Below the pieces are notes generated by a model, which saw only the letters and a list, made by a program, of their open reading frames with translations, searched no databases and was not told where the DNA came from. From contig NZ_JAAEAH010000041.1 in the NCBI RefSeq assembly GCF_010998615.1, positions 1-64,000 of the forward strand: a stretch of 64,000 nucleotides of DNA, written 5' to 3'. Numbering within the stretch: the stretch's first letter is position 1; the number at the start of each line of letters is the position of its first letter. The position numbers and the translations under genes were made by a program. Shown one piece after another: positions 26,471-39,085 of this stretch. This stretch comes from Myxococcus sp. CA023 (GTDB taxonomy: Bacteria; Myxococcota; Myxococcia; Myxococcales; Myxococcaceae).

Positions 26471-27091
26471 TCAGTTCGCCTCCGGGGTCTCTGGCGCACG
26501 GCGACGAAGACCCACCAGGTAGACCTCCATGCTGGCGCCGCGGGTGGCTTCCGGCCGGACCACCTTCACCTCTTCGAAGAGGGCGCGGATCTGGTTGCGG
26601 AAGTCCTCGAAGTCCCGGCCCATGAAGACCTTGGCCACGAAGGACGAGCCGGGCCGACCCCGCGCCGCGGCCAACTCCAGCGCCTTGCCCGCCAGCCGCA
26701 GGCTGCGCGCCTCGTCGGTGGCCTTGATGCCGCTCGTCTTGGGGGCCATGTCGGAGATGACGGCGTCGAACGGGCCGTCATGGAGCTCGGTCAGCTTCGC
26801 GTCGAAGTCGTCCGCGAGCACGTCCAGCACCGCCGTCTGCACGAAGGGCTGGCTGAAGGGACGGATGGCGACGATGTCCACGCCGATGACGCGGCCCTTC
26901 GGCCCCACGGCGTCCGCCAATATCTGGAGGAAACCTCCGGGCGCCGCCCCCAGGTCAAGCACCACGTGCCCCTTCTTCACCATGGGGAAGCGCTTGATGA
27001 GTTCATCAACCTTGAAGGCCGAACGTGCCCGCAGGCCCTCTTGCTTGGCCTTCTGGAAATAGTGGTCTTTAGGACGGTAGGGCTTGCCCAT
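26471..27091 (-). CDS. rlmE: 23S rRNA (uridine-2'-O-)-methyltransferase, RlmE/FtsJ family
   Basis: 206 residues from ATG 27091 (an in-frame ATG at 27112 adds seven residues). The K-D-K-E tetrad is intact: K in RSAFKVDE, D in DMAPKTSG, K in VAKVFMG and E in SMEVYLV. The SAM site is LDLGAAPGGF. It methylates the ribose of U2552 in the 23S A-loop late in 50S assembly. It is transcribed away from the small membrane protein gene at 27188. Confidence 0.93.
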   Translation of the reverse strand: MGKPYRPKDHYFQKAKQEGLRARSAFKVDELIKRFPMVKKGHVVLDLGAAPGGFLQILADAVGPKGRVIGVDIVAIRPFSQPFVQTAVLDVLADDFDAKLTELHDGPFDAVISDMAPKTSGIKATDEARSLRLAGKALELAAARGRPGSSFVAKVFMGRDFEDFRNQIRALFEEVKVVRPEATRGASMEVYLVGLRRRAPETPEAN

Positions 27092-27187
27092 GTCAGGGGG
27101 GCTCCCTAGCATCCGCTACTGTCTTCGGGAAGCCGGAGCAGTCGCGGGTGTCACTCCCCGTGCAACGGCCAGTCCGGAGGACGTAGG

Positions 27188-27610
27188 ATGGGCACGACCC
27201 GGAGCGTGATGACGGCGCTGTGCATCTCCCTGTTGTCGGCTGGGGGCGCCGCCTACTGCTACACCCGCGCGGACGCCCTCCAGGTGCAGGGCCAGTGGCT
27301 GATGGAGCGCGGCACCGCCCAGGCGGAGGACTACGCGGCCCGGTTCGACGGCGCCGCAGCGGACGCCCAGCTGAAGACGTTCGCGGAGCGCCGGGCCATC
27401 CTGGAGAAGGCACACGTATGGCAGCGCGGGATGCTGCTGGGCGTGCTGCTCGCTGCGCTGGCCACCCTCTCCGCGTACCTCCTGTTCCTCCTCAAGCGGC
27501 TGAACGACCAACTGCTCGATGCGACGGGCGGCGGGGCATACGAAGGCACCGCCCGGGAGTCCGCCTCCCCGGAGCCCGTCCAGGCGTTGATGCCCAGTCC
27601 GCAGCGTTGA
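27188..27610 (+). CDS. Small two-helix membrane protein, unknown
   Basis: 140 residues. It has one hydrophobic segment near the N terminus (MTALCISLLSAGGAAYCY) and a second around residues 80-100 (LLGVLLAALATLSAYLLFLL), with an ~55-residue polar region between them (probably periplasmic) and a cytoplasmic tail. The ribosome site GGAGG, 7 bases before ATG 27188, is good. No family recognised; the next gene follows after 60 bases. Confidence 0.7.
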   Translation: MGTTRSVMTALCISLLSAGGAAYCYTRADALQVQGQWLMERGTAQAEDYAARFDGAAADAQLKTFAERRAILEKAHVWQRGMLLGVLLAALATLSAYLLFLLKRLNDQLLDATGGGAYEGTARESASPEPVQALMPSPQR

Positions 27611-27670
27611 GCGCTCGCCGCCGGGCGCGGCCCGCTGGCACAATGGCGTCCCCGATTCTTGGAGGAGGCC

Positions 27671-27958
27671 ATGCCCGGCTGCGCGCACTGTGGACACCGG
27701 TTGGACATCATCGCGAATCAGGTGGGCCGGCGTGACGATTGCCCCCACTGCGGCGAGGACATCCGTTCGTGCCGCAACTGCCGTCACTTCGACCTGGGCG
27801 TGGCGAAGGAGTGCAAGGAGCCCTTCGCCGAGGTGCCCAAGGACAAGGACGGCGCCAACTTCTGTGAGCTGTTCCAGATTGGCGAAGGCGGCATCCATGA
27901 GAAGGAGAGCCGGGACGCCCTGCTGAACGCCGCGGAGGCGCTGTTCCGCAAGAAGTGA
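27671..27958 (+). CDS. Small zinc-ribbon-type protein
   Basis: 95 residues from ATG 27671. Four pairs of metal-type ligands are visible: CAHCG, CPHCG, CRNCRHF and a later pair of single cysteines (ECKEP and FCELF). This suggests two small zinc-binding knuckles followed by a charged helical tail. The CRNCRHFD...C...FCELF half recurs in small proteins of many bacteria, without a known role. Good ribosome site GGAGGAGGCC just upstream. Confidence 0.7.
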   Translation: MPGCAHCGHRLDIIANQVGRRDDCPHCGEDIRSCRNCRHFDLGVAKECKEPFAEVPKDKDGANFCELFQIGEGGIHEKESRDALLNAAEALFRKK

Positions 27959-28061
27959 CGCAGCCCGCCACCCGAAGCCCCCGCTGTCCCCCGGCGCCTG
28001 GCGCCAACGAAGCGCCGAACCGGGGCGCTATAGTCCGCGGACTCCCGAGAGAGGGGTGCGG

Positions 28062-29351
28062 ATGCGGTGGTTGAAGAATCTGTACGTCCAGGTGCTGCTG
28101 GCCATCGCGGTGGGCGTCATCCTCGGCTGGCTGCGGCCGGACCTGGGCGAGTCCATGAAGCCCCTGGGCGACGGCTTCATCAAACTGGTGAAGATGATCA
28201 TCGCACCGGTCATCTTCCTCACCATCGTCGCGGGCATCGCGAAGATGGGCGACCTCAAGCACGTGGGCCGCATCGGCCTCAAAGCGCTCATCTACTTCGA
28301 AGTCCTGACGACGCTGGCGCTCGTCGTGGGCATGGTGGTGGTGAACACCCTGAAGCCCGGCGCGGGGATGAACATCGACCCGGCGCAGATCGACACCTCC
28401 GGCATCACCCAGTACCGCGCGTCCGCGTCGCAGCAGGGCACCATCCCCTTCCTCCTGGACATCATCCCGCATGACTTCCTGTCGGCCTTCACCGAGGGGA
28501 AGCTGCTCCAGGTGCTGCTCGTCGCCGTGCTGACGGGCGTGGCGCTCACCCGCCTGGGGCCCATGGGACAGCGCGTGCTCGACTTGTCGGATGACCTGGC
28601 GCAGGTCTTCTTCGGCATCGTCGGGATGATCATGAAGCTGGCGCCGCTGGGCGCCTTCGGCGCCATGGCCTTCACCGTGGGCAAGTTCGGTGTCGAATCG
28701 CTCAGCTCCCTGGGCCGGCTGCTCATCGCCGTCTACATCACCTGCGCCCTCTTCGTGTTCCTGGTGCTGGGGCTGGTGGCGCGGCTGTCCGGCTTCTCGC
28801 TGTGGAAGCTGCTGCGCTACATGCGCAGCGAGCTGTTGCTCGTGCTGGGGACGTCGTCATCGGAGTCCGCGCTGCCACGGCTGCTCAAGCGGCTGGAGAC
28901 GCTGGGCTGCGACCGGGGCGCCGTGGGGCTGGTGCTGCCCACCGGGTACTCGTTCAACCTGGACGGGACGTGCATCTACCTGACGATGGCGGCCATCTTC
29001 ATCGCCCAGGCGGTGAACGTGGACCTCACGCTGGGCGAGGAGCTCACCTTGCTGGGCGTGCTGCTGCTGACGTCGAAGGGCGCGGCGGGCGTGACGGGTT
29101 CGGGCTTCATCACGCTGATGGCCACGCTGGCGGCGCTCAACGGCAAGGTGCCCGTGGAAGGCGTGGCCCTGCTGCTGGGCGTGGACCGCTTCATGTCCGA
29201 GGCCCGGGCCATCACCAACGTCATCGGCAACACGGTGGCGACGCTGGTGGTGTCCAAGTGGGAGGGCGTGCGTGACGACACCGTCATGCACGCCGAGCTC
29301 GACAGCGGGCCCAAGCCCCTGGAAGGGATGAGCCTGGGCCACGGCACCTGA
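28062..29351 (+). CDS. dctA: Dicarboxylate/amino acid:cation symporter (DctA/GltP family)
   Basis: 429 residues from ATG 28062; GTG 28056 in frame is less well spaced from the AGAGAGGGG ribosome site. About eight hydrophobic segments and two re-entrant loops. The family signatures are the serine-rich [11 protein letters not shown] and [13 protein letters not shown], plus [14 protein letters not shown]. It imports C4-dicarboxylates (or glutamate/aspartate) with protons or sodium. A myxobacterium grows on amino acids and lipids, so uptake of TCA intermediates or acidic amino acids is plausible; the substrate is not fixed by sequence. Confidence 0.9.
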   Translation: MRWLKNLYVQVLLAIAVGVILGWLRPDLGESMKPLGDGFIKLVKMIIAPVIFLTIVAGIAKMGDLKHVGRIGLKALIYFEVLTTLALVVGMVVVNTLKPGAGMNIDPAQIDTSGITQYRASASQQGTIPFLLDIIPHDFLSAFTEGKLLQVLLVAVLTGVALTRLGPMGQRVLDLSDDLAQVFFGIVGMIMKLAPLGAFGAMAFTVGKFGVESLSSLGRLLIAVYITCALFVFLVLGLVARLSGFSLWKLLRYMRSELLLVLGTSSSESALPRLLKRLETLGCDRGAVGLVLPTGYSFNLDGTCIYLTMAAIFIAQAVNVDLTLGEELTLLGVLLLTSKGAAGVTGSGFITLMATLAALNGKVPVEGVALLLGVDRFMSEARAITNVIGNTVATLVVSKWEGVRDDTVMHAELDSGPKPLEGMSLGHGT

Positions 29352-29361
29352 GTGCGCGGCG

Positions 29362-30501
29362 CTAGAAGCCGTAGAGCTTCGAGATGATCTCCTTCATCAC
29401 CTCGGAGGTGCCGCCGCCGATGGTGATGAGGCGCACGTCGCGCCACATGCGGGCGATGGAGGTCTCCTCCACGTAGCCCATGCCGCCGTAGAACTGCTGG
29501 CAGTCGTAGGCCACGCGCTGGGCCAGGTCGCCCGCGAACAGCTTCGCCATGGAGACCTCCTTCACCGGGTTCTCCTTCCGGTCGAAGAGGTCCACCGCGT
29601 GGTACGTCAGGCGCTTGGCCGCTTCGATGGCCGTCAGGTGCTCCACGAACTTGTGGCGCCACACCTGGAACTTCATCAGCGGCCGGCCGAAGGCCTCGCG
29701 CTCGTTGCCGTAGCGGATGGAGTCCTCCACCATCCGCTCCATGGCCGCCACCGTGGTGATGGCGCCCACCAGGCGCTCACCCTGGAAGTTGGTCATGATG
29801 TGGTAGAAGCCTTCGTTCTCCTCGCCCAGCACGTAGCGGGCCGGAATCCGGCAGTCCTCGAAGTAGAGGACGGCGGTGTCCGAGGACAGGTTGCCCACCT
29901 TGTCCAGCTTCTTGGAGACGCCGAAGCCCTTCACGTCCGTGGGGAACGTCACCAGGGAGATGCCGCCGTAGCCGGCCTCGCCCGTGCGCACCGCCAGGGT
30001 GATGAAGTCCGCCCGCGTGCCGTTGGTGATCCACATCTTCGAGCCGTTGATGACGTAGTCATCCCCGTCCCGGCGCGCCATCGTCTTGATGCTGGCCACG
30101 TCCGAACCGCATCCCGGCTCGCTCACGCCCAGCGCGGCGATCTTCTCGCCCTTGAGCGCCGGCTCCAGGAACTCGCGCTTCTGCTCGTCCGTTCCAATCT
30201 CGTTGATGATGGGCGTGGCCATCTGGCTCTGCACCAGCAGCGCCATGTTCACACCCGCGTTGAGGCTGCGGCTCAGCTCCTCCGCGAACACCGTCACGTA
30301 CCAGTAGTCCAGCCCGCTACCGCCGTACTTCGGGTCGTGGTTGATGCCCAGGAAGCCCAGGTCCCCCGCCTTGCGGAACAGCTCCTTGGGGAAGATGCCC
30401 GCCCGGTCCCACTCGAGGCCGTGCGGGGTCATCTCCTTCTCCACGAAGCTGCGCACCGTGTTGCGGAAGGCCTCGTGTTCCTCGGTGAATGGGTGGGGCA
30501 T
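29362..30501 (-). CDS. Acyl-CoA dehydrogenase, long-chain type
   Basis: 379 residues. FAD-binding segments [11 protein letters not shown] and [10 protein letters not shown], and C-terminal [13 protein letters not shown]...MWRDVRL are typical. The position that holds the catalytic Glu (YEGT) in short- and medium-chain enzymes reads GGGT, as in the long-chain/isovaleryl class, whose catalytic Glu lies on another helix. It makes the first oxidation step of beta-oxidation, passing electrons to ETF. A palindrome 22 bases upstream of the ATG is matched in front of the SCP2 gene at 38.6 kb. Confidence 0.93.
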   Translation of the reverse strand: MPHPFTEEHEAFRNTVRSFVEKEMTPHGLEWDRAGIFPKELFRKAGDLGFLGINHDPKYGGSGLDYWYVTVFAEELSRSLNAGVNMALLVQSQMATPIINEIGTDEQKREFLEPALKGEKIAALGVSEPGCGSDVASIKTMARRDGDDYVINGSKMWITNGTRADFITLAVRTGEAGYGGISLVTFPTDVKGFGVSKKLDKVGNLSSDTAVLYFEDCRIPARYVLGEENEGFYHIMTNFQGERLVGAITTVAAMERMVEDSIRYGNEREAFGRPLMKFQVWRHKFVEHLTAIEAAKRLTYHAVDLFDRKENPVKEVSMAKLFAGDLAQRVAYDCQQFYGGMGYVEETSIARMWRDVRLITIGGGTSEVMKEIISKLYGF

Positions 30502-30522
30502 GGGGGTCCTCGGCACGAAAGG

Positions 30523-30540
30523 ATTGATTCTTGAATCAAT
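30523..30540. promoter_or_regulatory. Palindromic operator upstream of acyl-CoA dehydrogenase
   Basis: ATTGATTC-TT-GAATCAAT is an 8-bp perfect inverted repeat in an otherwise G/C-rich region, 22 bases from the acyl-CoA dehydrogenase start (minus strand), where a repressor would block RNA polymerase. A near-identical element precedes SCP2 (38634-38649). The rest of the 316-base gap 30502-30817 holds no gene that I can support, only this site and the candidate promoter of the RND operon. Confidence 0.65.
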
Positions 30541-30703
30541 AACAGGGGCCTCTAGGTGCCACAAGCACCGCCGCCCAGGCACACAGTTCCCCTCCTTGAG
30601 GCCAGAGGACGGACGCACCGCGTCGTGTCATTTTCACCTGCCCGCTGAGCGGACGGCCGTTAGACGAGCCGGGGAAAGATAGTCCGCACTCCGGAGTATC
30701 CTC

Positions 30704-30731
30704 TTGACAGACAGTTCAGAGGCTGTAGTTT
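30704..30731 (+). promoter_or_regulatory. Possible sigma-70 promoter of the RND efflux operon
   Basis: A perfect -35 hexamer TTGACA lies at 30704-30709, and a weak -10-like TAGTTT follows at 30726-30731 after 16 bases. It lies ~90 bases before the adaptor start. The -10 is poor, so the call is tentative. Confidence 0.35.
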
Positions 30732-30817
30732 CCGGGCCGCAGACTTTCCATGTAGAAGCCGGCCCGGAAGTGTCTCCAGGGGACAAGCGCCCCGTGACCG
30801 GCAGGAGCAGGACGACC

Positions 30818-31915
30818 GTGATTCGACGCATGTGGATGGCCGCGGCAATGGCAGCGGTGGTGACGACGGGCTGTGGCAAGGCCAGCAACAAGCCGGCCCT
30901 CCCGGAGCAGACGGGTCCCGCGGCATTGGGCGTGCGCGCCATCACTCCGGCCACGGAGTTGAGCGCCGACGTCACCCGCGTGACGGGGCAGATCCGCTCG
31001 AAGAACGAGGCGGTCCTGGGGCCCCAGGCGACGGGCACCATCTCGAAGATGAACGTGCGGGTGGGCGACAAGGTGAAGAAGGGCCAGGTGCTGGCGGTGC
31101 TGGACGCCTCCAACGTCGCCATCAGCGTGGAGCAGGCGCGCGCCGTGAAGCAGGCGGCGGACGCGGCGCTGGAGCTGGCCACGTCCTCCCTGGAGCGTAC
31201 CCGGAAGGTGGCGGAGTCCGGTGGCGTGGCCGCCGCGGGGCTGGATCAGGCCGTGATTGGCCAGAAGCAGGCCGCCGCCCAGGCCGCCCAGGCCGCCGCC
31301 GGGCTGCGGCTGGCGGAGGAGATGCTGCGCGACCACTCCATCATCGCCCCCTTCGACGGCGTCATCACGGCCCGCACGAAGAACATCGGTGACTCGGTGG
31401 CGATGACGCCCTCCACGCCCGTGTTCAGCATCGTCGACACGACGGGGCTGGAAGTGCGCGCGCAGGTCTCCGAGTCCGTGGTGGACAAGGTCCGCGTGGG
31501 CACCAAGACGCAGGGCACGCTGAGCCCCAGCGGCGCGCGCTTCGACGTGCAGGTGTCCGTCGTGGGCGCGGTGGTGGACGCCTCCAACCGCACGGTGGAG
31601 GTGCTGGCGGACGTGGTCGGTGAGCCGTCCACGGCGCTGCGTCCCGGCGCCCTGGTGGAGCTGGACTTCTCGACCGTGGGTCAGGCCGACGACGACAAGG
31701 GCCTCTTCCTCCCCACCCAGGCCGTCAGCGCCCGGGGCCAGGAGGGATTCGTGTGGGTGGTGCAGGACGGCACGGTGCGCAAGCGGGATGTGCGCGTCGA
31801 GCGAGTGCTGCCGGGTTACGTCCGCATCCTCCAGGGACTGGGCGCCGACGAGCGCGTGCTCGCCGACTCCTCCCTGGACGTGAAGGAGGGCACGGCCGTC
31901 CGCGTAGTGCAGTGA
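30818..31915 (+). CDS. RND efflux periplasmic adaptor (membrane fusion protein)
   Basis: 365 residues from GTG 30818 (AGGAG 10 bases upstream); this start puts a lipoprotein-type signal (AAAMAAVVTTGC) at the N terminus. A longer frame to 30704 lacks such sense. Biotinyl-lipoyl halves (GTISKMNVRVGDKVKKGQ; HSIIAPFDGVITAR) flank a helical hairpin rich in Ala and Gln, followed by a beta-barrel domain (LEVRAQVSESVVDKV). It bridges the inner-membrane pump encoded next to an outer-membrane channel. No TolC-like gene is in the operon, so a shared channel is implied. Confidence 0.9.
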   Translation: MIRRMWMAAAMAAVVTTGCGKASNKPALPEQTGPAALGVRAITPATELSADVTRVTGQIRSKNEAVLGPQATGTISKMNVRVGDKVKKGQVLAVLDASNVAISVEQARAVKQAADAALELATSSLERTRKVAESGGVAAAGLDQAVIGQKQAAAQAAQAAAGLRLAEEMLRDHSIIAPFDGVITARTKNIGDSVAMTPSTPVFSIVDTTGLEVRAQVSESVVDKVRVGTKTQGTLSPSGARFDVQVSVVGAVVDASNRTVEVLADVVGEPSTALRPGALVELDFSTVGQADDDKGLFLPTQAVSARGQEGFVWVVQDGTVRKRDVRVERVLPGYVRILQGLGADERVLADSSLDVKEGTAVRVVQ

Positions 31916-31950
31916 CGCCTGCCCTCCCCTTTCAAGTTTGGAGTTCCTGA

Positions 31951-35090
<3,140 letters not shown>

Positions 35091-35091
<1 letters not shown>

Positions 35092-35690
35092 TGCGGCGGC
35101 CGGATGACAAGCCGGCCGCGCTCGCGAATCGGCGCGGCGCCCCGGGCGCGGAAGGCCAGGACCCTCCCGAGGACGGTGGCTCCGAGGAGAGCCACGGTCT
35201 GATGGAGGAAGACGTCGAAGCCTCCACGCCCGAGTCGCGGCGCCTCCACGAGTTGCTGATTGAGTTCAGCCGCTACCGCTCTCTGAAGAACCCGCTGGCG
35301 GGCATCTGCGAGGACCTCCAGCTCACGCCCACGCAGATGCATGCGTTGTCGTGGCTGGGGAACGACGGTCCGGTGCAGGTGGGCGTCCTGGCCCTGCGGG
35401 TGGGCATCACCCGGAAGACCATCACCGGTGTGGTGGACCGCCTGGAGAGCATGGGTCTGGTGGAGCGGACCCGGGACGTGGAGGACCGGCGCGCCGTCGT
35501 CGTGCGCCTCACCGAGCAGGGCAGCGGCGTCTTCGCCCGCATCGACCGGGGCATGGACGCGAGCCTGCGGCGCGTGCTGAGCCTGATGAGCTCCGAGGAC
35601 CGCGACGCCGTATTCGGCATCCTGGAGCGGATGCTGGCGCGCCTGACGGCCGAGGCGGAATCGGCCAGCGGCGACACCCAGGCGAGCTGA
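35091..35690 (+). CDS. MarR-family transcriptional regulator
   Basis: 199 residues; its ATG uses the last base of the pump stop codon (TGATG). A charged N-terminal extension of ~45 residues, rich in Asp, Glu and Pro, precedes the MarR winged helix. The helix-turn-helix LALRVGITRKTITGVVDRLE and the wing LVERTRDVEDRRAVVVRLTEQG are clear. Most such proteins are dimeric repressors released by phenolic or hydrophobic ligands. Its place at the end of the efflux operon suggests control of that operon; no matching operator could be assigned by eye. Confidence 0.9.
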
Positions 35691-35797
35691 GCTTTACCCT
35701 CACGCGCGCCGGCCCATGATTCGGGTCGGCGCGCGTAGGACGCCGCGGGTGTCGCTGGCGCGACCGAGCGCATAAGCTCCCCCCGGCTGCCCACCGC

Positions 35798-37021
35798 ATG
35801 ACGATGACCGCCATCCTCCTCGTGAGCCTCACCATGGGACTGGGCGCCGCCGCCCCGGCTGGCGCGCGTGCGGAGGTGACGTGGCCCGCGGTGGCGCCGT
35901 CCACCGTCCAACTGCGTGCCCCCGGGAGTGCGGCGCCTCCGTCCGACGTGTCCTCGCTGCTGGCCTCCCGGTGCAGGCAGTGGGCCGCCACGCCCGACAA
36001 CCCCTGGGCGCTGGCCCATGGCCTGGCGCTGGACGGCCGGGACTTCCGCACCCGCGACGGTCAGCCCGCGGCGGACACCATCATCGCGCGCTACCTGCGC
36101 CGGACACCTCCCCCGTCCCACTCCCCCGCCGCCGCCCAGCGGCTCTTCTTCGACAGCCGAACCGCCAACGGCACGCCGGTGGAGCCCCACCCCGCCCTTC
36201 AGCTCAAGAGCCTGCTGCACGCGGGCTACCCGGTGCGCCACCGCTTCAACGCGTCCTGGGGCCCCGTCATGGTGCAGGCGCTGGTGGAGCAACTGCAGCT
36301 CGATTTCCGCCCCTCACTCGTGGCCCATCCCGAGGGTGCCTGGGCGCTGGACGCCCTGTCCCTGGCGATGGAGCCCGGCGCCACGTTCCGCAACAGCGAG
36401 GGCACGACGGTCCACATCGACACGGTGATGCGGAACGCGCTCGCCACGCTCGAAGCCGCCCAGGCCGAGCTGTCCGCGGCGATGCGCGCGGGGCGGCCGC
36501 AGGTCCCCAAGCGAAAGCAAGGCATCTACGCCCACCCGTGCGGCGGGCTTCACTACTTCCAGGCCGTGGCGGGCTGGGCCCGGCATGCCTCCGTGCGCAA
36601 GGCGTGGCGCAAGCGGCTGGACGCGCAGGTGGACGTGCTGCTGTACCGGCTGGACTCGGAAGGCCGGCAGTACGAGGCGGCTCTGGCCGACGCGCCGTTC
36701 GCGCATCGGCTGCCCCTGCTGGTGCAGATGCTGAAGTTCCAGGGCCACCTGCTGGAGACGCTCGGCCGCTACCGCGACGACACCCGGTGGCGGCCCACGA
36801 AGGCCCAGCAGCAGACGGTGGAGCGAGCGCGCACGGCCCTGGAGCACACCGTGCGCCGGCTGGAAGCCGGTGGCGCCTTCGACGGGTGGCCAGCGCTGGC
36901 CGAACGGCAGCCGCAGCTCGCGTTGGACTTGTTGGGTGACACCTGCCACGCCGCGCGCGGCGAGGCCCTGTGGCGGACGCCCGCCGTCAGTGCCCCAGCC
37001 GCGCAAGCTCCTGCGCGGTAA
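35798..37021 (+). CDS. Secreted helical protein of unknown function
   Basis: 407 residues with a signal peptide (ILLVSLTMGLGAAAPAGARA). The mature part is predicted mostly helical, with many His and Trp (e.g. HPCGGLHYFQAVAGWARH) that could bind metal or haem. I recognise no family. Its last 35 bases overlap the 3' end of the convergent CaiB gene, so both transcripts share an antisense tail. Confidence 0.7.
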   Translation: MTMTAILLVSLTMGLGAAAPAGARAEVTWPAVAPSTVQLRAPGSAAPPSDVSSLLASRCRQWAATPDNPWALAHGLALDGRDFRTRDGQPAADTIIARYLRRTPPPSHSPAAAQRLFFDSRTANGTPVEPHPALQLKSLLHAGYPVRHRFNASWGPVMVQALVEQLQLDFRPSLVAHPEGAWALDALSLAMEPGATFRNSEGTTVHIDTVMRNALATLEAAQAELSAAMRAGRPQVPKRKQGIYAHPCGGLHYFQAVAGWARHASVRKAWRKRLDAQVDVLLYRLDSEGRQYEAALADAPFAHRLPLLVQMLKFQGHLLETLGRYRDDTRWRPTKAQQQTVERARTALEHTVRRLEAGGAFDGWPALAERQPQLALDLLGDTCHAARGEALWRTPAVSAPAAQAPAR

Positions 37022-38159
37022 AGCCCGCCGCTTCCAGAATCTCCCGCGAGTGCTGCCCCAGCGCGGGCGGCGCGCGCAGCGGCGTCTCGCCCATGCGCAG
37101 TGGCGTCAGCAGGTGCGTCACCTTGCGGCCCAGCGCCGCGTCCTCCGTCTCCACGAAGAGGCCCCGGGCCTGGAGCTGCGGGTCCTTCAGCACGTCGTCC
37201 CCTTCCGCCACGGGCTCGATGCAGAGGTCGGAGCCCGCGAAGCGCTCCTGCCAGTACGCCAGTGGGTGCTCGGCGAACAGGCGCGTCAGCTCCGCCTTCA
37301 CGCGCGCGCCGGGCTCGCCCGGAGCGTAGGCGTCCTCCAGCAGCTCCGGACGCCCCAGCCGCTCACACACGCCCGCGAAGAACTTGGGCTCCAGCGCGCC
37401 CACCGCGAGCCACCGGTCATCCGCCGTGCGGTACAGGCCGTAGCACGCGTAGCCACCGTTGAGCGCCTCCGTGCCCCGCTGAAGGGCGGCGCCTTCCGTC
37501 CCCATGAAGAGGCGCGACGCCAGGTGCATGTGCAGGAAGGCCAGCGCGCCGTCCGTCATGGACACGTCCACGAAGCGCCCCTGCCCCGTGCGCTCACGCT
37601 CGTGCAGCGCAGCCAGGATGCCCACCAGCGCGAAGAGGCTGCCGCCGCCAATGTCCCCCATCTGCACGCCGGGAAACGCGGGCGCGCCGCCGGCCTCACC
37701 GCCGTAGCCCAGCAGGCCGGCGCGGGCCGCGTAGTTCAAGTCATGCCCCGCCTTCAGCCGGTCCGGCCCCGTCTGCCCGTAGCCGGAGATGGCGCAGTAG
37801 ATGAGCCGGGGGTTCTCCGAGCGCAGCACGGACTCGCCCACGCCCAGCTTGTCCATGACGCCGGGGCGGAAGCTCTCCACCAGCACGTCGTAGTGGCGCA
37901 CCAGCCGCTTCAGCGCCTCGCGGCCCTCGGGCTGCTTCAGGTTCAGCGTCAGGGAGCGCTTGTTCCGGTTGAGGCCGTAGAACAGGCCGCTGACGTCCTC
38001 CCGCAGAGGCGGCATCTGGCGGATGTAGTCCCCGCCCTCCGGCTCCTCCACCTTGTCCACGGTGGCGCCCAGGTCTGCCAGCACCAGGGTGGCGTAGGGG
38101 CCGGGCAGCAGGCGCGACAAGTCCAGCACGCGCAAGCCGGTAAGCGGGAGCGACGACAT
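36987..38159 (-). CDS. CaiB/BaiF family CoA-transferase (alpha-methylacyl-CoA racemase-like)
   Basis: 390 residues from ATG 38159 (GAGGA, 6 bases upstream; ATG 38165 leaves no spacing). Class III CoA-transferase fold: N-terminal LRVLDLSRLLPGPYAT, LADLGATVDKVE, NRNKRSLTLNLK, and the likely catalytic Asp in MGDIGGGSL. The family includes 2-methylacyl-CoA racemase, which lets branched fatty acids enter beta-oxidation, and formyl- or succinyl-CoA transferases. Neighbouring SCP2 and acyl-CoA genes favour a lipid role. It lies downstream of SCP2 on the same strand, with a hairpin in the 128-base gap. Confidence 0.9.
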   Translation of the reverse strand: MSSLPLTGLRVLDLSRLLPGPYATLVLADLGATVDKVEEPEGGDYIRQMPPLREDVSGLFYGLNRNKRSLTLNLKQPEGREALKRLVRHYDVLVESFRPGVMDKLGVGESVLRSENPRLIYCAISGYGQTGPDRLKAGHDLNYAARAGLLGYGGEAGGAPAFPGVQMGDIGGGSLFALVGILAALHERERTGQGRFVDVSMTDGALAFLHMHLASRLFMGTEGAALQRGTEALNGGYACYGLYRTADDRWLAVGALEPKFFAGVCERLGRPELLEDAYAPGEPGARVKAELTRLFAEHPLAYWQERFAGSDLCIEPVAEGDDVLKDPQLQARGLFVETEDAALGRKVTHLLTPLRMGETPLRAPPALGQHSREILEAAGFTAQELARLGH

Positions 38160-38247
38160 GGGCATTCCTCGGAGCGAGCGTCGGGGGGTGTGGAAACGAC
38201 TGCGGCGCGCCCCTGTGAAGGAGACGCGCCGCGTGCGACAGAAGCCA

Positions 38248-38266
38248 GCGGGCGGAGTCCGCCCGC
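38248..38266 (-). terminator. Hairpin between SCP2 and CaiB genes
   Basis: A G/C-only 8-bp stem (38248-38255 with 38259-38266) and a 3-base loop lie 22 bases after the SCP2 stop. It may end or attenuate SCP2 transcription before CaiB. No T-run. Confidence 0.5.
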
Positions 38267-38287
38267 AGCGCTCCGGTCCGCCGGAAA

Positions 38288-38611
38288 TTAGAGCAGCTTC
38301 GCGAGCTTCATCGCGAGGCCCATGTCCATGGGCTTGAACTTCAGCTTGCCCTGCATGGCCGCCATCTGAGCGTTGAGCTTCTTCTCGCGAATCTTCACGA
38401 AGTCGTCGTTGCTCACGGAGATGGTCATCTTCGCGCCCTCGACCGCACCTTCCGTCACCCAGCCCTCGGACTTGGTGGCGTCCAGCGTCCACTTCCCGCC
38501 GCCCTCACCCGACACGTCAAAGACGATGACGGCGTTGATTTCCTTCGCCAGCTCCGGCTTCGCCTTGAGGGTCTCCGGAATCTGGTTCTCGATGATGTCC
38601 TTCGCGCTCAC
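38288..38611 (-). CDS. SCP2 sterol-carrier domain protein
   Basis: 107 residues from GTG 38611, with AAGGAG 6 bases upstream. It is a stand-alone SCP2 domain: an N-terminal helix (SAKDIIENQIPETL), strands with VIVFDVSGEGGGKW and MTISVSNDDFVKI, and the C-terminal KPMDMGLAMKLAKLL helix that lines the lipid tunnel. Such proteins carry acyl chains or sterols between enzymes. A palindrome like the one before the acyl-CoA dehydrogenase lies 23-38 bases upstream of the start. Confidence 0.9.
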   Translation of the reverse strand: MSAKDIIENQIPETLKAKPELAKEINAVIVFDVSGEGGGKWTLDATKSEGWVTEGAVEGAKMTISVSNDDFVKIREKKLNAQMAAMQGKLKFKPMDMGLAMKLAKLL

Positions 38612-38633
38612 GACACACTCCTTGGCCTGATCG

Positions 38634-38649
38634 TTGATTTGAAAATCAA
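38634..38649. promoter_or_regulatory. Palindromic operator upstream of SCP2
   Basis: TTGATTT-GA-AAATCAA is a perfect 7-bp inverted repeat, 23-38 bases before the SCP2 start. It shares the core TTGATTY-NN-RAATCAA with the site at 30523-30540. Two A/T-rich palindromes of the same shape before two lipid genes in a 68%-type GC genome are best explained as one regulator's operator; the regulator is not in this window as far as I can tell. Confidence 0.65.
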
Positions 38650-38707
38650 AGACAGGGGGACCGTAATGGCGCCCCCCTGGCAGGTCAAGACACGGATGCG
38701 GCATCTG

Positions 38708-39085
38708 TCACGCGATGGTGGACGCGGCGGCGGGATTCAGCGAGCGGCGAACCATGTCCAACAAATCGTTGAGTTCGAACGGCTTGGCCAGATGCCCCAC
38801 CGCGCCAATGTCGGCGGCCTTGCTGCCCACATTGCGGTCCGCGCTCAGGACGATGAGGGGGATGCTCGCCACCTCGGGCGGCTTCTGCCGCATCCGCTGG
38901 GCGAACTCCCAACCGTCCATCACCGGCATCATCAGGTCCAACAGGATGAGGTTGGGCGGTTCGGGTTCGAGCCGGTCCAACGCCTCCTTCCCGTTCCGCG
39001 CCCGGCGGATTTCGAAGCCTTCGGCTTCCAGAATCTCTGAAAGGGCCTCCAGGATGTCCGGGTCGTCATCGACGACCAGGACCAC
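38708..39085 (-). CDS. Stand-alone response regulator receiver
   Basis: 125 residues from GTG 39085 (GAGGG 5 bases upstream); a TTG at 39115 is an alternative. All receiver residues are present: acidic pair in VVDDDPD, phospho-acceptor D50 in LILLDLMMP, Ser in VLSAD and Lys in LAKPFEL. There is no output domain, so it works as a CheY-like relay. The divergent gene at 39311 encodes a kinase-like protein that may be its partner. Confidence 0.88.
   Translation of the reverse strand: MVLVVDDDPDILEALSEILEAEGFEIRRARNGKEALDRLEPEPPNLILLDLMMPVMDGWEFAQRMRQKPPEVASIPLIVLSADRNVGSKAADIGAVGHLAKPFELNDLLDMVRRSLNPAAASTIA

Noticed and set aside
30704-30817. Earlier start (30704) for the RND adaptor
   Set aside because: It would bury the lipoprotein signal 38 residues inside the protein; GTG 30818 has a ribosome site and a proper signal.
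36870-38291. 473-residue plus-strand open frame opposite CaiB
   Set aside because: No recognisable motif; CaiB on the minus strand has the full family pattern.
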